A stretch of 64,000 bases of DNA from contig OW804097.1 of assembly GCA_942159475.1 (NCBI GenBank), positions 6,601,685-6,665,684 of the forward strand, given 5' to 3'. A program made the translations under genes and the position numbers. The notes beneath the pieces were generated by a model that worked only from the letters and a program-made list of their open reading frames with translations, was not told the origin of the DNA and made no database searches. This document shows, piece after piece, positions 24,094 to 38,000 of this stretch. Position 1 is the first letter of the stretch. Every line of letters starts with the position of its first letter. Source of the DNA: Sthenelais limicola (Eukaryota > Annelida > Polychaeta > Phyllodocida > Sigalionidae).

Positions 24094-27000
24094 AGTCTAT
24101 GCTAGACGATATGCCATGTCACTGTGATATTATATTTAGTTCATGAAACAAAATTGATTCTTCTACATTGGCGTTTGGGTCTATTCTGGGTTTCATCTAT
24201 AATATAATAATATAAGGCATAATATTTATATTTGCATCAAGAAAATGTCTGACCAATGATGTTCTTAAGAGAAATAGCAGGGAAAGGAATATTTCCTTTA
24301 TTTTTTTATATAGGGTAACCTGGACGAACTACATTGTAGAAGGCTCATCCTACAATGTAGAAGGCTGTAAATGTTTACTGAATAAAAATGGAATATATAT
24401 CCATATAGACCAGCCAACTAAAGTATTCACAAAAAGACTCCACTCTTTTGTTAATATGGGATTTCAGTGTAAAAGCTATAGAAAAGTTGTTATGTTCAGC
24501 ATGAAATATTGAACAATAATCTCGTGTAAATAGCCAAGTGTTTTGACATAAACCAGACTTCATTTTCCCAATCATGCAATTGTTTTTCATAGATTATTTA
24601 CATGAGCTATGATATTAGTAAAAAGATACTAGCATTTTTCAAATGAAATCTTGCTAAATATTTTTGTATCAGATTTGAGCTGAATCATCCCAGTGTTGAT
24701 ATCGGGGGAGCTGAGCACGAGGGTGGGTCAGGTTCAATGCTGGCGATATTAACACCAGCATGCACTTAATAGATATGCACATTGAGATTGAAAATTGGAC
24801 AAATACCACAGTATTATATTGAACAGGTAAGTATAGGTGGCAATGCATAGGACCATTAAATGATTTCATTAGTTTGTTGATATGACACTCAATTAGGTTT
24901 ACTTTGGATATTCCTTCCGAGTTTTAGATAACTCCAAACTTATGCAGTATAGCATAGATAAGAAGCGTAGACACAAATACAGTTGAACAATAATGTTCAA
25001 TACCTTGACTATACCTTCATGTACTGGGTTATGATATGCAGGTTACCACTTATACGCGCCGATGTATACAGTTAAAGTCATAAGGTTTCTTCGGTAAATT
25101 CTTATACAACACGTTCTCACATTTCTGTATCTTTATATAATGCTCTTTAAAACAACAAAGAAGGGAGCCAGGGGCCAGAATTGTAACTATCATTCATGAA
25201 CAGTTTCTTTTATGAAACAAAGAAAGCTTTGAGTTCCATTGAATAATAATTATAATCATCAGTTCTCCTTTCCGAAACGTAGATGCAGACGGACAAGTCT
25301 ACCCTATTGTGGCAACCGAATCAGTTGCTATCTTATACCCTCTGTTTGACTTGGAGATAGTTAGTGACAATATTCAGTGAAAGAAAAAGTAAACACAAAT
25401 CTGGAGAACATCAGGTCCTTATAAATCATGGAAATTTCCCGCTGTGGAATGTCAATAGCTTATAATCATGAAATGGTCGATCATGTTTGACAAAGACCTA
25501 TCATTTATCTTTTAAAATTCCTTCGACTTTTATCACACATCTCTAATTGCTTAGGTCATGATCCGTGCCATTCACTTCTATTCAAGCTATTATTTATTCG
25601 TACCTGACGTACAAATAGGAGTCAATCTCTTGCAATTAATTCCAGGTCTTCCAGTATGTTCCTTAACTACAGGTAACGGGAGAAAATTAATTTGGAGAGG
25701 TTGATTGAGGGAAACTATTTCCAGCTATTATTTGACTAAAGATCTAGTGCTAAGTGGAGTTGGTCACATAGGAGAAAATGTTTATGATAGATAAATAGTT
25801 TCTAAACTAGCTAAGATATAACAAGTTCTAGTTAATATATTTCAAGACATTTGTATATTTTTAAAAAGTTATCAGTGGGTTCTGACGAAGTAAAGCGAAA
25901 TAAAACACAACACAACAGTAACATAAGAATTTCGGGCAGATTCAAATTAGTTGATAGTTGAGTGACAGGTAGTATGGCAATACGACGTATTGTTAGATAT
26001 TATCTGTATTCACTGAGAATAGCGTCCATTGAGATGTAATGTTTTTATGCAGAATACATATTATTTTCAATCAAATCAATATGCCAAGTGCCATTGCAGG
26101 AACTATAATGAATCGATTTACGAATAAACAACGAATTTGTGAGATAAAAGATTAAATATTCCTTGAACTTGAATCTAGCTTTGAGAAACGATCAATAATC
26201 AATTCACGTCTATTGTTGTATTGTAAACTTATCAGTATTAATGCTCTTAAAATTCTATACATATATAAAAAAGTGATGACAGAGATTTCCCGCTCCTGCT
26301 TGTTATTTCTAATCTTTCCAGAAGTACCACTTGATTCCCCTTTCTTTAAGTGGCCATTGTGTATAATCATTCTGTTGCAGGCGTATTCACACATGCATTG
26401 TTTTATGGACGTATCTGTTTATTTTAAATCTGGAAGAAAAAATATTGAATGGTATCAGCTCACTAAAACCCTCTATGTCACTTGTCAAGTGAAAGATATC
26501 ATCACTTGACGATTTATATTTGCCTTTCTTATATATCACTGGGATCAATTGAGAACAATACTGTGACATAGTTTCTGTATGAAATAAAATAAAATAAAAT
26601 TGAAATAACATGAGGAATCATTATCATTTTATTAAGCTCGTATTTGTGTATGGTATGGTAGTGTTCACCCTTTTTCGCTAAACCAAGAATATAAGTAGAA
26701 ACGTGTGAACATTTATCTCAAGAGATAGATCAAGGGCTTAGCGTTGTGCATGAAGGGAATGGAGTAGGAAACGACACTTGATAAAGAGTACGTATCCATT
26801 GAGAATTCCGATTATGTACAAGCCTGAAGCATTTACTTGAGATGTGCAAACAATACTATCAGGAATATGCAACAGAACTAGATTGTTTTAATCATAGTTA
26901 AGAGTAAATAAATAAAGAATGTCATAAATGAAAGTACTGAAGTCGTAGGAGGATTTCCAGATCTGGGATGGGCAATTTCTTAGCAACGGTCTCTTCAGAA

Positions 27001-27501
27001 ACTGTTTTAAATTGCGTATAATCCTGCGGCACCAGCCGGCCCGGAATCATTTTCATCTCTGCCTATAAGGTGTTTATTCAATGAAGGCTGTGATTAAAGG
27101 CGTATAACCTCCAGACTATAAGTGAATTGGTGTACTTTTGTCTTAAAGTGTCAAGCAATTTCCCGCGAAGATCTTTTAGTAGTTGTATAATTTGTGTTTT
27201 GGGAGAAGCATAACGGTATGTAGCTTGATGAGCAGGGAACTTAGAGATAAAACTGAACGGAAATTGTAGTATGATCTAGGACTTGTGAAAGTACCGGCAT
27301 AACACAAGCGAGTGGGGTGATGTATGTATGTATGGCGTATGTATGAGTTCGGTAGGAAAACCCTGTTTATTACGCAATAACAAGATACACTTAAAGGTAT
27401 ACACAGATACGCTATATTCGTATTATAATTGTATGATTATAAGAACAAAGTTAATTAGATCAACCAAATATACCATTTTGACTTTCATTGTAAAATGGGG
27501 C
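24094..27501. other. Gene-poor AT-rich stretch
   Basis: No exon with convincing splice sites, no recognised protein and no named repeat was found here. Short open frames are AT-rich and lack coding character. Confidence 0.4.
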
Positions 27502-28119
27502 TTCCACATACAAGGCAAACGACCGACAAAAGACGATCGACAAAAGGGGCACAGGGGGACCGACAGAGGTGACCGACAATGGCAGGGTACCGATTGTCGG
27601 TCCCCGGTATTTACATGCACGACAAAAAGTGGCTATTTTGGTCACCGACAATTGGTCAGCACAAGAGATTAAATTGTTCTGCCAAGCTAGCTTACTTTTA
27701 TAAGGATTTGATATTTTAAGATTGTAGTCTGGGGGACTTTTCCCATCATATGGACGAAAATATTTTGAAAATATTTTAATATTCAGCGTTTTTATGGCCA
27801 CATAAGAGAATTTCTATAGTAAGTCTATGGGTGCGAGATTTTTTATTTTTCCTGAATTTTGATGAAAGTTTTAGGCTTATATAAGTTAGTTATTATCTCG
27901 GGTACCTGTGGTTGACACACATGAACATTTTGCAGTACATTAGTACATTTATTTTAAGTTTATTTTTATCATTTCACTTGATTTTTGATTAATTTAGGGC
28001 CATTTTGGCCATATTTTACTGCCTATTTTGATATGTGGGTGTTTTCCTGCCACCGCAATGGTGGGCTGATGGGCTGCTTTTTACAGTTTATCTTGTTAAC
28101 AATAATGTATGTTAGCTCA

Positions 28120-28830
28120 TCCATATAATATACGGCTAGAGCGATTTCTAGGAAAAGAGGTAGAAAAGAAATGGTAGAAAGAAGGTTTTCTTTGTCCAGA
28201 ATGTTCTCCGAATGTGTTATTTTACAAACCACTTTACTCATCTGTAGAGGTCTGTCCCCCCTCTCTGGATGTCGTCGTCTGTGGTTTGTGAAGGTATTTG
28301 GGGTGGAAATATGATTTTGAAGCCTTTTTTAAATTGCGATCTCTACACTCTATTTATAGCCTGGGAAACCCCCTGTGAGATACTACGTCATTTCCCACAA
28401 CCAACGTCCAGGGGGACCTAACCAAAAATTTTAAAATCAGGTAAAAATTTCCAGTTATAGGCCCATGTATAGAATCTGAATAAATATTCTAGGTGGAATT
28501 TATTTCAATTTGCCAACGCTTTAGAATCTGATATTTTACAATTATATGGGTCAGATTTTCAGAAAATGTACAATTCGCCTTCACCAATCCTCTCAAATAA
28601 CCCACATTTGAGACAGAAATGAGCTTCAAAATACAGTTTAGCATAACAGATCTGATACTTTTAATCAATGAGATACAAAATATATTCAGATATACCCGGT
28701 ATTCATCATTTCTCAGCCAAATTTAGGAAAATTTCCTAAATGATTGTCAGAGAAAAGGGGGAGGGAAAAGAGGGAGAGGGGGAAGTGTGGGGAGAGAGGG
28801 TGACCGTCCAGAGGACGGGTACTTTGCTAG
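28120..28830 (+). mobile_element. Non-autonomous Helitron-like element, copy 2
   Basis: Same TCCATATAATATACGG start, same purine-rich segment and the 3' end CCGTCC-AGA-GGACGG-GTACTTTG-CTAG/T. It lacks the MITE found in copy 1, so it preserves that element's empty site near 28390, and it carries instead the left end of another MITE (28547-28740). Confidence 0.65.
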
Positions 28831-28959
28831 TACCTGAATAAAAACGAATTAAAAAACATTATCGTGGCGAAGGTAAATATCAATGTTAAATAATATGGAC
28901 ATCGATCAAAGAACAATAGCAACAATAATATAAGTAAAGTCTCACAAAGATCTATGTTA

Positions 28960-29235
28960 GATCTACGTCGGAAAGCAGTAAAGTTGAGCATAATACACAA
29001 ATACAAGAATGAAGAACTAGCGTTGAATATAGAGAAAGAGGGTTGCGTAGAAATGTACATGTGAATCTGGAGGTTGTATTGCCTCGCACCGAAAGGTATA
29101 GACGGTCGATTGTTTATGAAGGCAAAAGCGATTGGAACAACCTAGATGGCAATCTGAAAGCAATCGTAGACCATAGGCTATTAAAATCTTCATTATTGGA
29201 GACATATATGGAGAACCTGTTAGGAGAATCAGAGC
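28960..29235 (+). pseudogene. LINE ORF 3' relic, frameshifted
   Basis: One frame reads LDLRRKAVKLSIIHKYKNEE and a shifted frame continues RRSIVYEGKSDWNNLDGNLK, the conserved tail of non-LTR RT proteins (R-R followed later by W-N-x-L). A frame change occurs near 29030. No RT core is present upstream, so it is a dead 3' fragment lying inside the 27502-30177 element. Confidence 0.5.
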
Positions 29236-30600
29236 AATTGTCTGTGGTCGGCCCCATATGGTTTAACTTGTGCGGCGAGTTGATGGCCTTTCGATCATTG
29301 ACGATGTGTTACCAGTGTCACCGATTGAAGATTTGAGATATGGAATCGATTCTATTATAGGAATAATGTCATGTCGAGAAATAAGAAATAAATATGGTAT
29401 AAGGTGGTCATATTTAGGCAGAATAGAAAGATTTTCTTCTCGTGGAGAAAATAAAAAAATGTTGCTTGTCATACTTACCAGATGCCCCCCCCCCCCCGCC
29501 CCTCCGTATTACCTTTTCAGAAACTCATCGTTTTTAGCGTTTTCAGACAAAGAGCGGCCGTCACAGCCAACTAGTGGCTCTATATAAGTATATCACTGCA
29601 TTCGGGCTATACAGGTTCCTAACAAAAATTCATACATTTTTCCACTTTTTAAGTCGAAATAATCACTAAAAATACCAATAATTAATCATAAATCAAAAGA
29701 AATGATAGAAAATAAATGTACAAATCAACCCCAACCTATTCACCACAATCAGGGACCCGCAAACCACACACAAATCGAAACATTCACTAAAAATGGCAAC
29801 AATTCTATATAAATCAATTTAAACGATAACAATAAATGTACAAAATAGATTCTAAACTTCACAGAAGTGAACAGGAATGAACAGGAGGCTCATCAAGATC
29901 ATAAGCACCTTTGATTTTGCCAAAAAAACAGGGCAAAACAATTAATTTAGGGTCCCGACAAAACTTTAGGGTCCCGACAATCGGTCACCCCTCCCGACAA
30001 GTTCTAAAATTTTAGAACTTGTCGGGAGGGGTCTACGACAGGTCACAGACAAGCCACTGACAATCGTGACCTGGTGACGGATTGTCGGTGACCCGGTATC
30101 CACATGCACGATTGTCGGTGACCCCTGGTGACCGATTGTCGGTGATCGCTAGTTTGTCGGTTGCCTTGTATGTGGAACACGGGCTTAAGATTTAGTGAAT
30201 TCAAGTAAACCTTAGACTAGTCATGTTTGAACATAGTACACATATTCTCTATAGACCATGCTTATGATATAATTATCTGCATACATTATTGCTACGTTCC
30301 CCGAGCTATATTAGAACCGAGTGGTGCAGAGGAGGGTTGATATAAATAATGATCCAAATTGTCACCTTAATTAGGATAAAATACGATCTGTCATTTTGCA
30401 TGGGCGTGTGTGGAAGCACAAGGTCTATGGGAACAGATACGGACATGGGTAAGAAATAATAACATTTTGACTAAGGTGGACGATAAGGATATCAACCGAT
30501 GCAGTATAGTGTTGGGGTGCGATGGTAAAAGCAAGCATAAGGAGTTCATGAATTGTTGATGTTTAATAGTCAAGAGTTATATCCACCATCGAAGGTTGTC

Positions 30601-32097
30601 TCATGACAAAAAGCTTAAGATGGAATGACTGCCATAACAAACACTACACACATGTGGATACTTGCAACTGGCATAGGTACAAGAATCCTTATTGAAAGCC
30701 CAACAATGAGGGCGGGGGGTATCTGACTTACTGGCAACGCCCCTTTTCTGGACTGGTTTGTTTACATTAGAACTAGGGACACGACGAGAGTACTCGTGCG
30801 AAAGAAATCGCATAGCAAGATCCATGTTACCTCTAGTATAAGCCTTGACACCTTTTGTACGGGCGAGTTCCCTTACAGCCTCGTCGTACTTCAAAACACC
30901 ATTAGGTAAGTAAGCTTTGGTAGAAACCTTCTCGGACACGAAACAATTATGTTTTAACAGACCAGAGATATCTTCCCCCTCTTTGTATTTCTCTAACATG
31001 AGACTCCCATGGCAATACCATAGCTTGTCAGTTGACATTGACTTAGATCTTTCATCCCTAGGGAGAAACCTTTTGAGCTTATACATACGTTTCTTAGTGT
31101 CTCTGTGTGAGTTCTTAGAAGAGTGAGTTTTCTTCTTACGAGTCTTTTTGGTTGATAGTCCCGAACTCGATGAACTGGTGGAAGAGGAGGAACTTGAAGA
31201 CGAGGTGGAATCAGTAGAAGAGGAAGAACGATGTCTCGAACGAGTGCTACGCCTCGACCTATGCCTGCCCCGCCTACGGGAAGGGCCTGAAGAATCACTG
31301 TCACAACCAGAGGAGCGATGACGGGAGTCACGAGCACGGCGTGACTTGGTCCTGCTACGGGAATGGGACCGACTGTCAACACTGGAAACACTGTCACCAT
31401 CACCGCGTGCGTGGTGAGGGGATTTAGCCTTCGAGCTACGATGAGACTTGGACGAATTGGCGACCAAATGACCCAACAAGGACTCAATATTATTCATTTT
31501 CGTAGAGGCCAGGGCCGATTCAGCTTGTAGAACACCTAGGTTGGTCTTTAATCCAAGCAGTTGATCACGGCAGGTCTGATCCACAAGACCAGCTGCCCTA
31601 GGCATGACAGGGGGCCTGGGGGGCCTAACCGGGTTGACAGGAGGCCTAACCGGGTTGACAGGCGGAACCCCAGCCTGGGGTATGACAGGAGGTGTGACAG
31701 GCTGCACGTGTATATCCGCAACTGTCACAACGTTACCACCGGCTGTCAGAACTTCAGAATCACTATCCACATGGGGTTTAATTTCCTCCTCGGAAGTAGA
31801 ACCGATATAGGGACGTCTCTGGCGTCGTAACTTAGGAGGCTTGAAGGTGGTAATGGTAGGCTGAACCGCCTTCCGCAAAGATGAAGCCCAGTTTTTCATC
31901 TTTTTCTTACTCTTGCCGCCTGTAGGAGTCCAGCGGGACCAGTCAACATGTGGTTCGGATAAGTCCTCTTTCTTCAAAAAACTGTCACGTAAGGAAGGGT
32001 ATTCCTCATTATCCGAAATAGGAGACAAATTGCACTTAGCCCCAGTAGGGGGATAATGCGTCGTTCGACACTTTTTACAGTGTCGTTGCCTCGGCAT
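30601..32097 (-). mobile_element. Gag-like ORF of a retroelement (DIRS-like?), 498 aa
   Basis: A single-exon ORF from ATG at 32097. N-terminus HCKKCRTTHYPPTGAKC is a possible zinc site. It then has a proline-rich stretch (PPVNPVRPP repeats), an SR/RS-rich and serine-run centre, a basic-acidic region with CHGSLMLEKYKEGEDIS, and at the C-terminus a CCCH-like knuckle, CWAFNKDSCTYASCKYPHVC, followed by SVCYGSH. That knuckle layout recalls ORF1 of DIRS-type elements. The frame ends shortly after the knuckle (SILSFLS) and no RT or recombinase is seen between here and 30178, so the copy is truncated. Assignment to DIRS is by memory of the pattern only. Confidence 0.55.
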
Positions 32098-33246
32098 AGT
32101 CACAAAACAGGCCGAAAGTTCACAAAAAAGTTCAGTTCGTATGAGAGTTGTGTGTAAGGTTCCGAGTCAGCGGCAAGAGTGGCCGTGGCTGTACATACAT
32201 GTCCCGTTCATTAGTGAGCGGTGCTGCCCTCTGGCTTAATATAATCACCTCCCACTGGTGGCGGGGAGATGGATAATAATCTTACTGATATGGAAATAAA
32301 CATCTATTATTATTAAAATCAGAGCAGAACAACCGAATTAAATTAGCTTGACAATGCCAATAAAGCAATAGAATACTCCTATATAGTAAACGCTGCCCAG
32401 CTAGCAGCACATACTTTAAATTTAATAATTGAATAAGACTGGTTAGCACTGTACAGTACGTGTGTACACAATAGAACCAGCACCAGCCTGCACGCAACAG
32501 CACTTCTCGATCGAGCACTGATGTTCATGAATAGTTGTTTTGCTATGTGGATACTTGATTAAAAATACTGCAGAAGCTTAAGACACGGCGAAACGCGTCT
32601 AGGGTCGCCAATAAAACATGCAACAAAGATTCACCCCGAGGTTTCTACTATATTATTTTATTTATACTCACTTTACACGAAAACAAATACTTCGTTACTT
32701 TAATTATTCAGATCTCCAGAACATCATAGACAAAGGGAACACACACTCTCAAATTTATTGCTTCTTACATTTCTGCACCAACGTTGGTTTTTTTCTCATA
32801 TTAATTTGTAATTGTTAATAGATTCTTCTGCTCATAACCACCATGCCGCGCCACTGTTTGTCCAAGAGCCGCTGTAGGCCCAGTTGTAGCCGGGTGCGTG
32901 TGTACGCTAGCTCATGTATGGTGTAGTATATGGAAACAGGGATTTGTAGCAGGCTTGTATTCATTCCACCGAAGGTAATTTCGTCCACTTGATCAACTTT
33001 AAAGTGTTTCCTGTTTATTATATAGTCCTTTTCGTTTCCCATTTTTTCCTTCATGATGATTGGTTCTGGTTATGCCTCAGTCAGGAGTAAGTCCCCATGC
33101 TATAACCACACCAACAAGCCAGTGCCTGTACCTGTCAAGATGCTCCTTATATAAAGCTCTTCTGATTTTAGAAATTAGAAAATTGATGTCTTTCCCATTC
33201 TCATCATTGGGAGGCATTTGCATATCTTTTCTGTGAATACAATTCC

Positions 33247-35015
33247 TCAACATATGCGTTGAAGACTGGTGTTACTGTTATTTATTATTCTGTGATCATA
33301 TGGCTTTGACTCTCGTTTTATGTAGACTCCAATGATAGCCATAATAATGCAGTGTCGCTGGATGTTTGCCTGTATCCTTGATTTTGGGTTGTTTTCTACA
33401 ATGATGAAATAACTTCCTAGTTCATCTGTCACCCAGTCTTGAAAGAAAGCAACTTTGTTTGGCTCTGTTGCATTGGTAAGATACTCTGTGATGGTATATC
33501 GGTCTAGGATACTGTCCCCATAAGTGGCTAGAAAAACGCTACATCTGACCGACTCTTCTCCAAATATGTTCTAAAACGGAAAATAATATTATGTCATATC
33601 AGTTAGGAATTATATGTGACATACAACTATGGATTACTATTCCCCCTCCCCCTAAACAAAAATCGATCGTCTTATCGATACGCTTTTGTATACAAATTAG
33701 AATTCAGTCCTCCATATCATCAAAAGAGCAACAGTCAAGGTAGCTGTAATTATTTGGTTCTACATTCCTCACTTATATATGTCCCTTAAAACTAGGGTAA
33801 CTTGAACGTTAATCATATTATTAGTGTGTTATCTATCAGCTGAGGGAATGTTGGCTTGGGTGTCACCTTATTGGGTGTTCACTCTTATACATACTGTATA
33901 ATTGACAGTAACTTGTTTGATACCTACCTCAATTGCTTTCAATGATTCAGAATCTTCTTGAGTGAATCTTGAGGCCCCGGAAAGTATGTGCACAAACACA
34001 TGTATACCTTGGAATACCTTTGTGACAAGTACAATCAATGATAATATATAAGAGTTATTTATGTGTTGTGATTGACTATAATCTGCCTTAGAATAGCATG
34101 AGTATCAATAGTTCCAGGGTTAGTAATAACATTCACGAATCTAGCTTTGTGGTGTATCCATATATTTACCATCTAACGATAATACTACATTTGGGTGATC
34201 TGACTAAAACATTTTGAGGCCAATTTTATTTTGATATATAATATAATAGTGAAGAAATGAGAATGATTTTAAATAAGAACATGCTCATTATTTTGAGGAT
34301 TTCTCATACAAAATGTCATGAAGGAGGTTTATGATTGTGTCAAGATAAGCTGTACGCTCAACACTTATTTCATATTTATATATGAATTTTATTTTCATTT
34401 TGTTTAACAGTAATGTCTGCATGGAAAGGAATCCCACGTAGGGTTCTATGGACAATACTCATGACGAAACCCACTACATGTAATAAAAGTAATTAATATT
34501 TGCTAGAACATACATTTCTAATACATTTCTTCAACATTTCATTGGAAATTCCCATTCAAAACTTTATGATTCGTAATCACTAACATCAATATATGTATTT
34601 ATCCTTAGATCCCTTAACCTCTGCAACAACTCATCTTTAGAAAAAAAATCTCTACAAACGCTGCAGTTCAGACTCTTACATAGAGTGATTACATGTAATA
34701 AAAAGCAATGCTCTTTAGACATCTTACCCTGGATAAAGAGTTTCCATCCTTCTCCCAACTAAAAAGTCCAGCATTATCCATGATGTTGATAGTTGTATTA
34801 TGATAACGTAGTTTTTTACTGAGGGTATGCTTGGTCAGGGTACACATACCAACACCGGAATCAAACTCAAACTGCTCAAGGAGGGAGTTTCCAGTTGCAC
34901 TTTTACCAACTCCAGTTTTTCCCACAAGAACTGCGTTTATCAGCTGATCTTTGAGATCTACTGTTGTAGGTAGACTTTGATAATTGTACACTAAGCGTCT
35001 GATACAGTCATCGGG
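33247..35015 (-). CDS. Exons 17-19 of gene ii: AIG1/GIMAP-type GTPase domain
   Basis: Exon 35015-34728 has the G1 P-loop LVGKTGVGKSATGNSLL, a G2-region threonine in GMCTLTKHTL, and G3 IMDNAGLF (D-x-x-G present). Exon 34017-33928 has the hallmark AIG1 box HVFVHILSGASRFTQEDSES. Exon 33570-33247 starts NIFGEESV, matching the FG-x-E step of the family, and has VENN as the likely G5. At the G4 position it reads LATYGDSI instead of the usual T-x-x-D-D-L, so guanine specificity may be altered. The ORF stops at 33247-33249, right after the G domain, so there is no membrane anchor or long tail. Confidence 0.85.
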
Positions 35016-38000
35016 CTGAAAATTAGAATTAGCCGTAACATTATTTCTACATGCACACAATACTCCTGACAGAAATGTAAGGATATATATATACTTTAAG
35101 GGATTTTATTCATGAAGGATTAGTTGAGTATGAAAAAAGATCGGAGTTTCCCCTATCACCACTTGTCTATGTAAATTGTGCCGAAAGATTTCTGAAAAAT
35201 TGATCGGATTTCAAATTTTTGAACAAAAGTTTTTCCCATGTCTGTTTGGCCGGGATATGAAATGCTATGAAAACAGCCGAACGGTAAACAATTATAACTG
35301 ATAAAGAAAGATAATATAATAAGAGAAACAGATACAGATGTTTAAAGAGATAAACCACCGTCATATGCACTGTTGCAGATGGGAGTTCAAGGAACACTCT
35401 ACATTAAAAAAAGGAGTCACAATATTATTTTCAAACTTTATCTTGAGAAAGAACATGGTTGGGTGAAAACAAAAAGTCAACAAATCAGGATGTTATCATA
35501 ATATTGTTCACTTTAGTTTCCTACCGTTCACAATTGAAGTCTGTGGGAGAAATGGATATTTTCCCAGTTTTTCCAAGATTTCAGTCAAGTGAATAATACT
35601 CTAAACATAGCTGACATACAGGTTTGCCTCATAACCCCCAGGGTATCAAGATACTTTGAAAGATAGTATTTATGTTAGAGGGGGAGTGGGGTGGTGCATA
35701 AAACCCCATGTTTGGTCCTTCTCTGAGTGCCTGGTTCATTAATTAAGGCGTCGTCTTAATGGTAGATGTCAAAACGACCTGTCCAGTAGAGCTTGTAACC
35801 CTCTCATATTATTGTACCCACTATTGATCCCCTATGACCTAATGAAAGTATAAAAAAACAATCTGACACATATTGGAAATATGAGAGAGGAAGAAAAGAA
35901 CGAGAGGAAGGGATAGAGGAGGGGAGATATTGTATTGGGAAATGTTATACCCTTTCACACCTCACCATAGCAACCAATCCATCTCAGGCCTACACTTCGG
36001 GGGGTGGGGGTGGGTGGTGGGGTGGTGGTGGTGGTGGGGGAGGTTCTTAGGGCGGGCCCACACATACAAGAACTCGCAATTCATATGAATTGGGGACTCA
36101 AGAAAAGTCCCAAATTTTGCCTATGAATTGTTGTAAAAACCAACGATTTGTCATATGAATTGGAGTTTTCTTACTAAGAAAGCTCACATATTCCCTAATT
36201 CAATTATGTTTCTTAAGAATGATTTTGAATTCATACGAATTGACTTAAGGTGACTCAGTACGCCTACTGATTCCTAAAACTGATGGATTTCTCTGAAATT
36301 TTAACCTGTTCAGGTAAATTAATATGTCAGTAATGCATAGAGACTTTTAAAAACAACATGTGTTTCGTTTTTCTCATTTCTGATATACTGGGAAAAACTG
36401 AGAAAATCAACCTTTTCCCCATATACTTTTATAGTGAACGGTAATACATTTCAGTGCTCCCTGAAATAAAAACTGATCATGTGACATATTTTTTTTGATT
36501 GGCTATTGTTCTCGTTAAACCATATTCTTTTTCAAGTCAAATTTTGATGTAAAATTTGTGTATCTATCCTTTCCCCAATTTTATTTCTCATCAAGTGCAA
36601 AAAAGATATCAGGGGTCAATTGTAGTCAAGTTTCCATATATGTAAACGAGATGATACAGTGCAAAGTCGTCTACTAACCGGGTTAGATATTAGAGGCTCA
36701 AATATGTCACCTATGTCATCATTCACAGGACTTTCACGAAGTATTTTTTTCATTTTCAATCTTGATCTTAATGTGCCCTTTGCCATATGTAATGCATACA
36801 CCTTCAACTGCGCTGTGATCTCTGAATGTGCATCTTCAAGTTGAGGCCAATGCAGAGGGTCCCTACCATTCGGTCCAGAGTAGATGGGAGATGCCTTGAA
36901 ATGTTTGATCTCTTCATCATATGAATAAAATATCAGGTAGTTCTTAGTAAAATCTGTCATGCATTTTATCGTCTCTTCAGTTAATTGTGATTTTCTAGTT
37001 GTGATTGCTTTCCGTGGTGTCACGAGTACCTTTTTAGTGAGAAAAGAACACATTAGAAGATAGGTTTAGTCGACAAAAGGTTCTTATTATTAGTTCAAAA
37101 CATCTCAGAATCAAATATACGTATCACAGAACACATATAGAGTATGGCAACATTTTTGTGTAAATAATAACATTGGCAATGCCATTAATGACATAGAGCA
37201 CCTGAAATTAAACTATAGGAACAAATTGGACATTATTCTGTCAGTAATTACAATTTGAAAGGGAGACATTTAGAAAAGACAATACATGCAGATAGATCAA
37301 ATCGTGCCCACATTTATTCTGCCAGTATATGCATCCTCCACCATCATTAACATAGAAAACATGGAAACTTACCTCGACCAGTCTTTCACGAATATCTTTA
37401 GTGTAGTTCTCCATGAACTGGTAAAGATCTCCAATTTTTTCCTTTCTAGGATAAACTAATCTCACATCCTTAAATAAATGATTGTCATCGTCGTTTCTAA
37501 GAGCTTCCCACGATTCCTTGAAAAGCTCCTTGGGGAAGTGTTGCCTGTACATGAAGACAATATTATGCATGATTTATGTTTGCAAGGAAACACTAAAGCA
37601 TGCAGCGGTATGAAGAAGGAGTTAAGTATCCCTATAATTACAGTGACATTGTCGTATAGCTAAGATATCATTAATATCTATATTAATAATATTAACAAAG
37701 AGGGGTATCAAGTATATAAGTTTGATATCTAGAGGTTTTAGGCCAGCTAATTGACATGTGGTTCTTCTCACTTACTCCTTTGTGGCTTGGCTGTTCTCTA
37801 ATATAAAGTGAGCCCTTTTGGCAGTTAACTCTGCTTCAATTTTATGTGTTGTCTTGTCAGCTATATTTGATGAGACGCTCTTGCTTTCCTGTATAAACAA
37901 ATCGTACATAAAACAATACATCAACGTAATTATGGACCTGCCATTATGTAAAATATAATTTAAAAGGTTGGTGTTAACTCTTATGCAGGAAAACATAAAC

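Larger units (their letters stand above)
27502..30177. mobile_element. Inverted-repeat element with GACCGACAA-type subterminal repeats
   Basis: 17-bp perfect terminal inverted repeats: TTCCACATACAAGGCAA at 27502-27518 and its complement at 30161-30177. Both ends then carry repeated CCGACAA / TTGTCGG motifs (27521-27660 and 29950-30155). A perfect 44-bp palindrome lies at 29988-30031. The interior holds a Helitron-like copy, a MITE end and a LINE relic, probably later nested insertions. No transposase ORF recognised; no convincing target-site duplication. Confidence 0.65.

Noticed and set aside
31561..31830. Plus-strand glycine/threonine-rich ORFs
   Set aside because: Antisense shadows of the proline-rich part of the Gag-like ORF.
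32815..33054. 79-codon ORF just past the stop of gene ii
   Set aside because: It lies in the likely 3' UTR, contains the AATAAA signal, and the GTPase domain is already complete with a stop.
34564..34758. 64-codon minus-strand ORF next to the P-loop exon
   Set aside because: It is read-through of the exon 17 donor region in another frame; the next true exon is 34017-33928, which continues the G domain.
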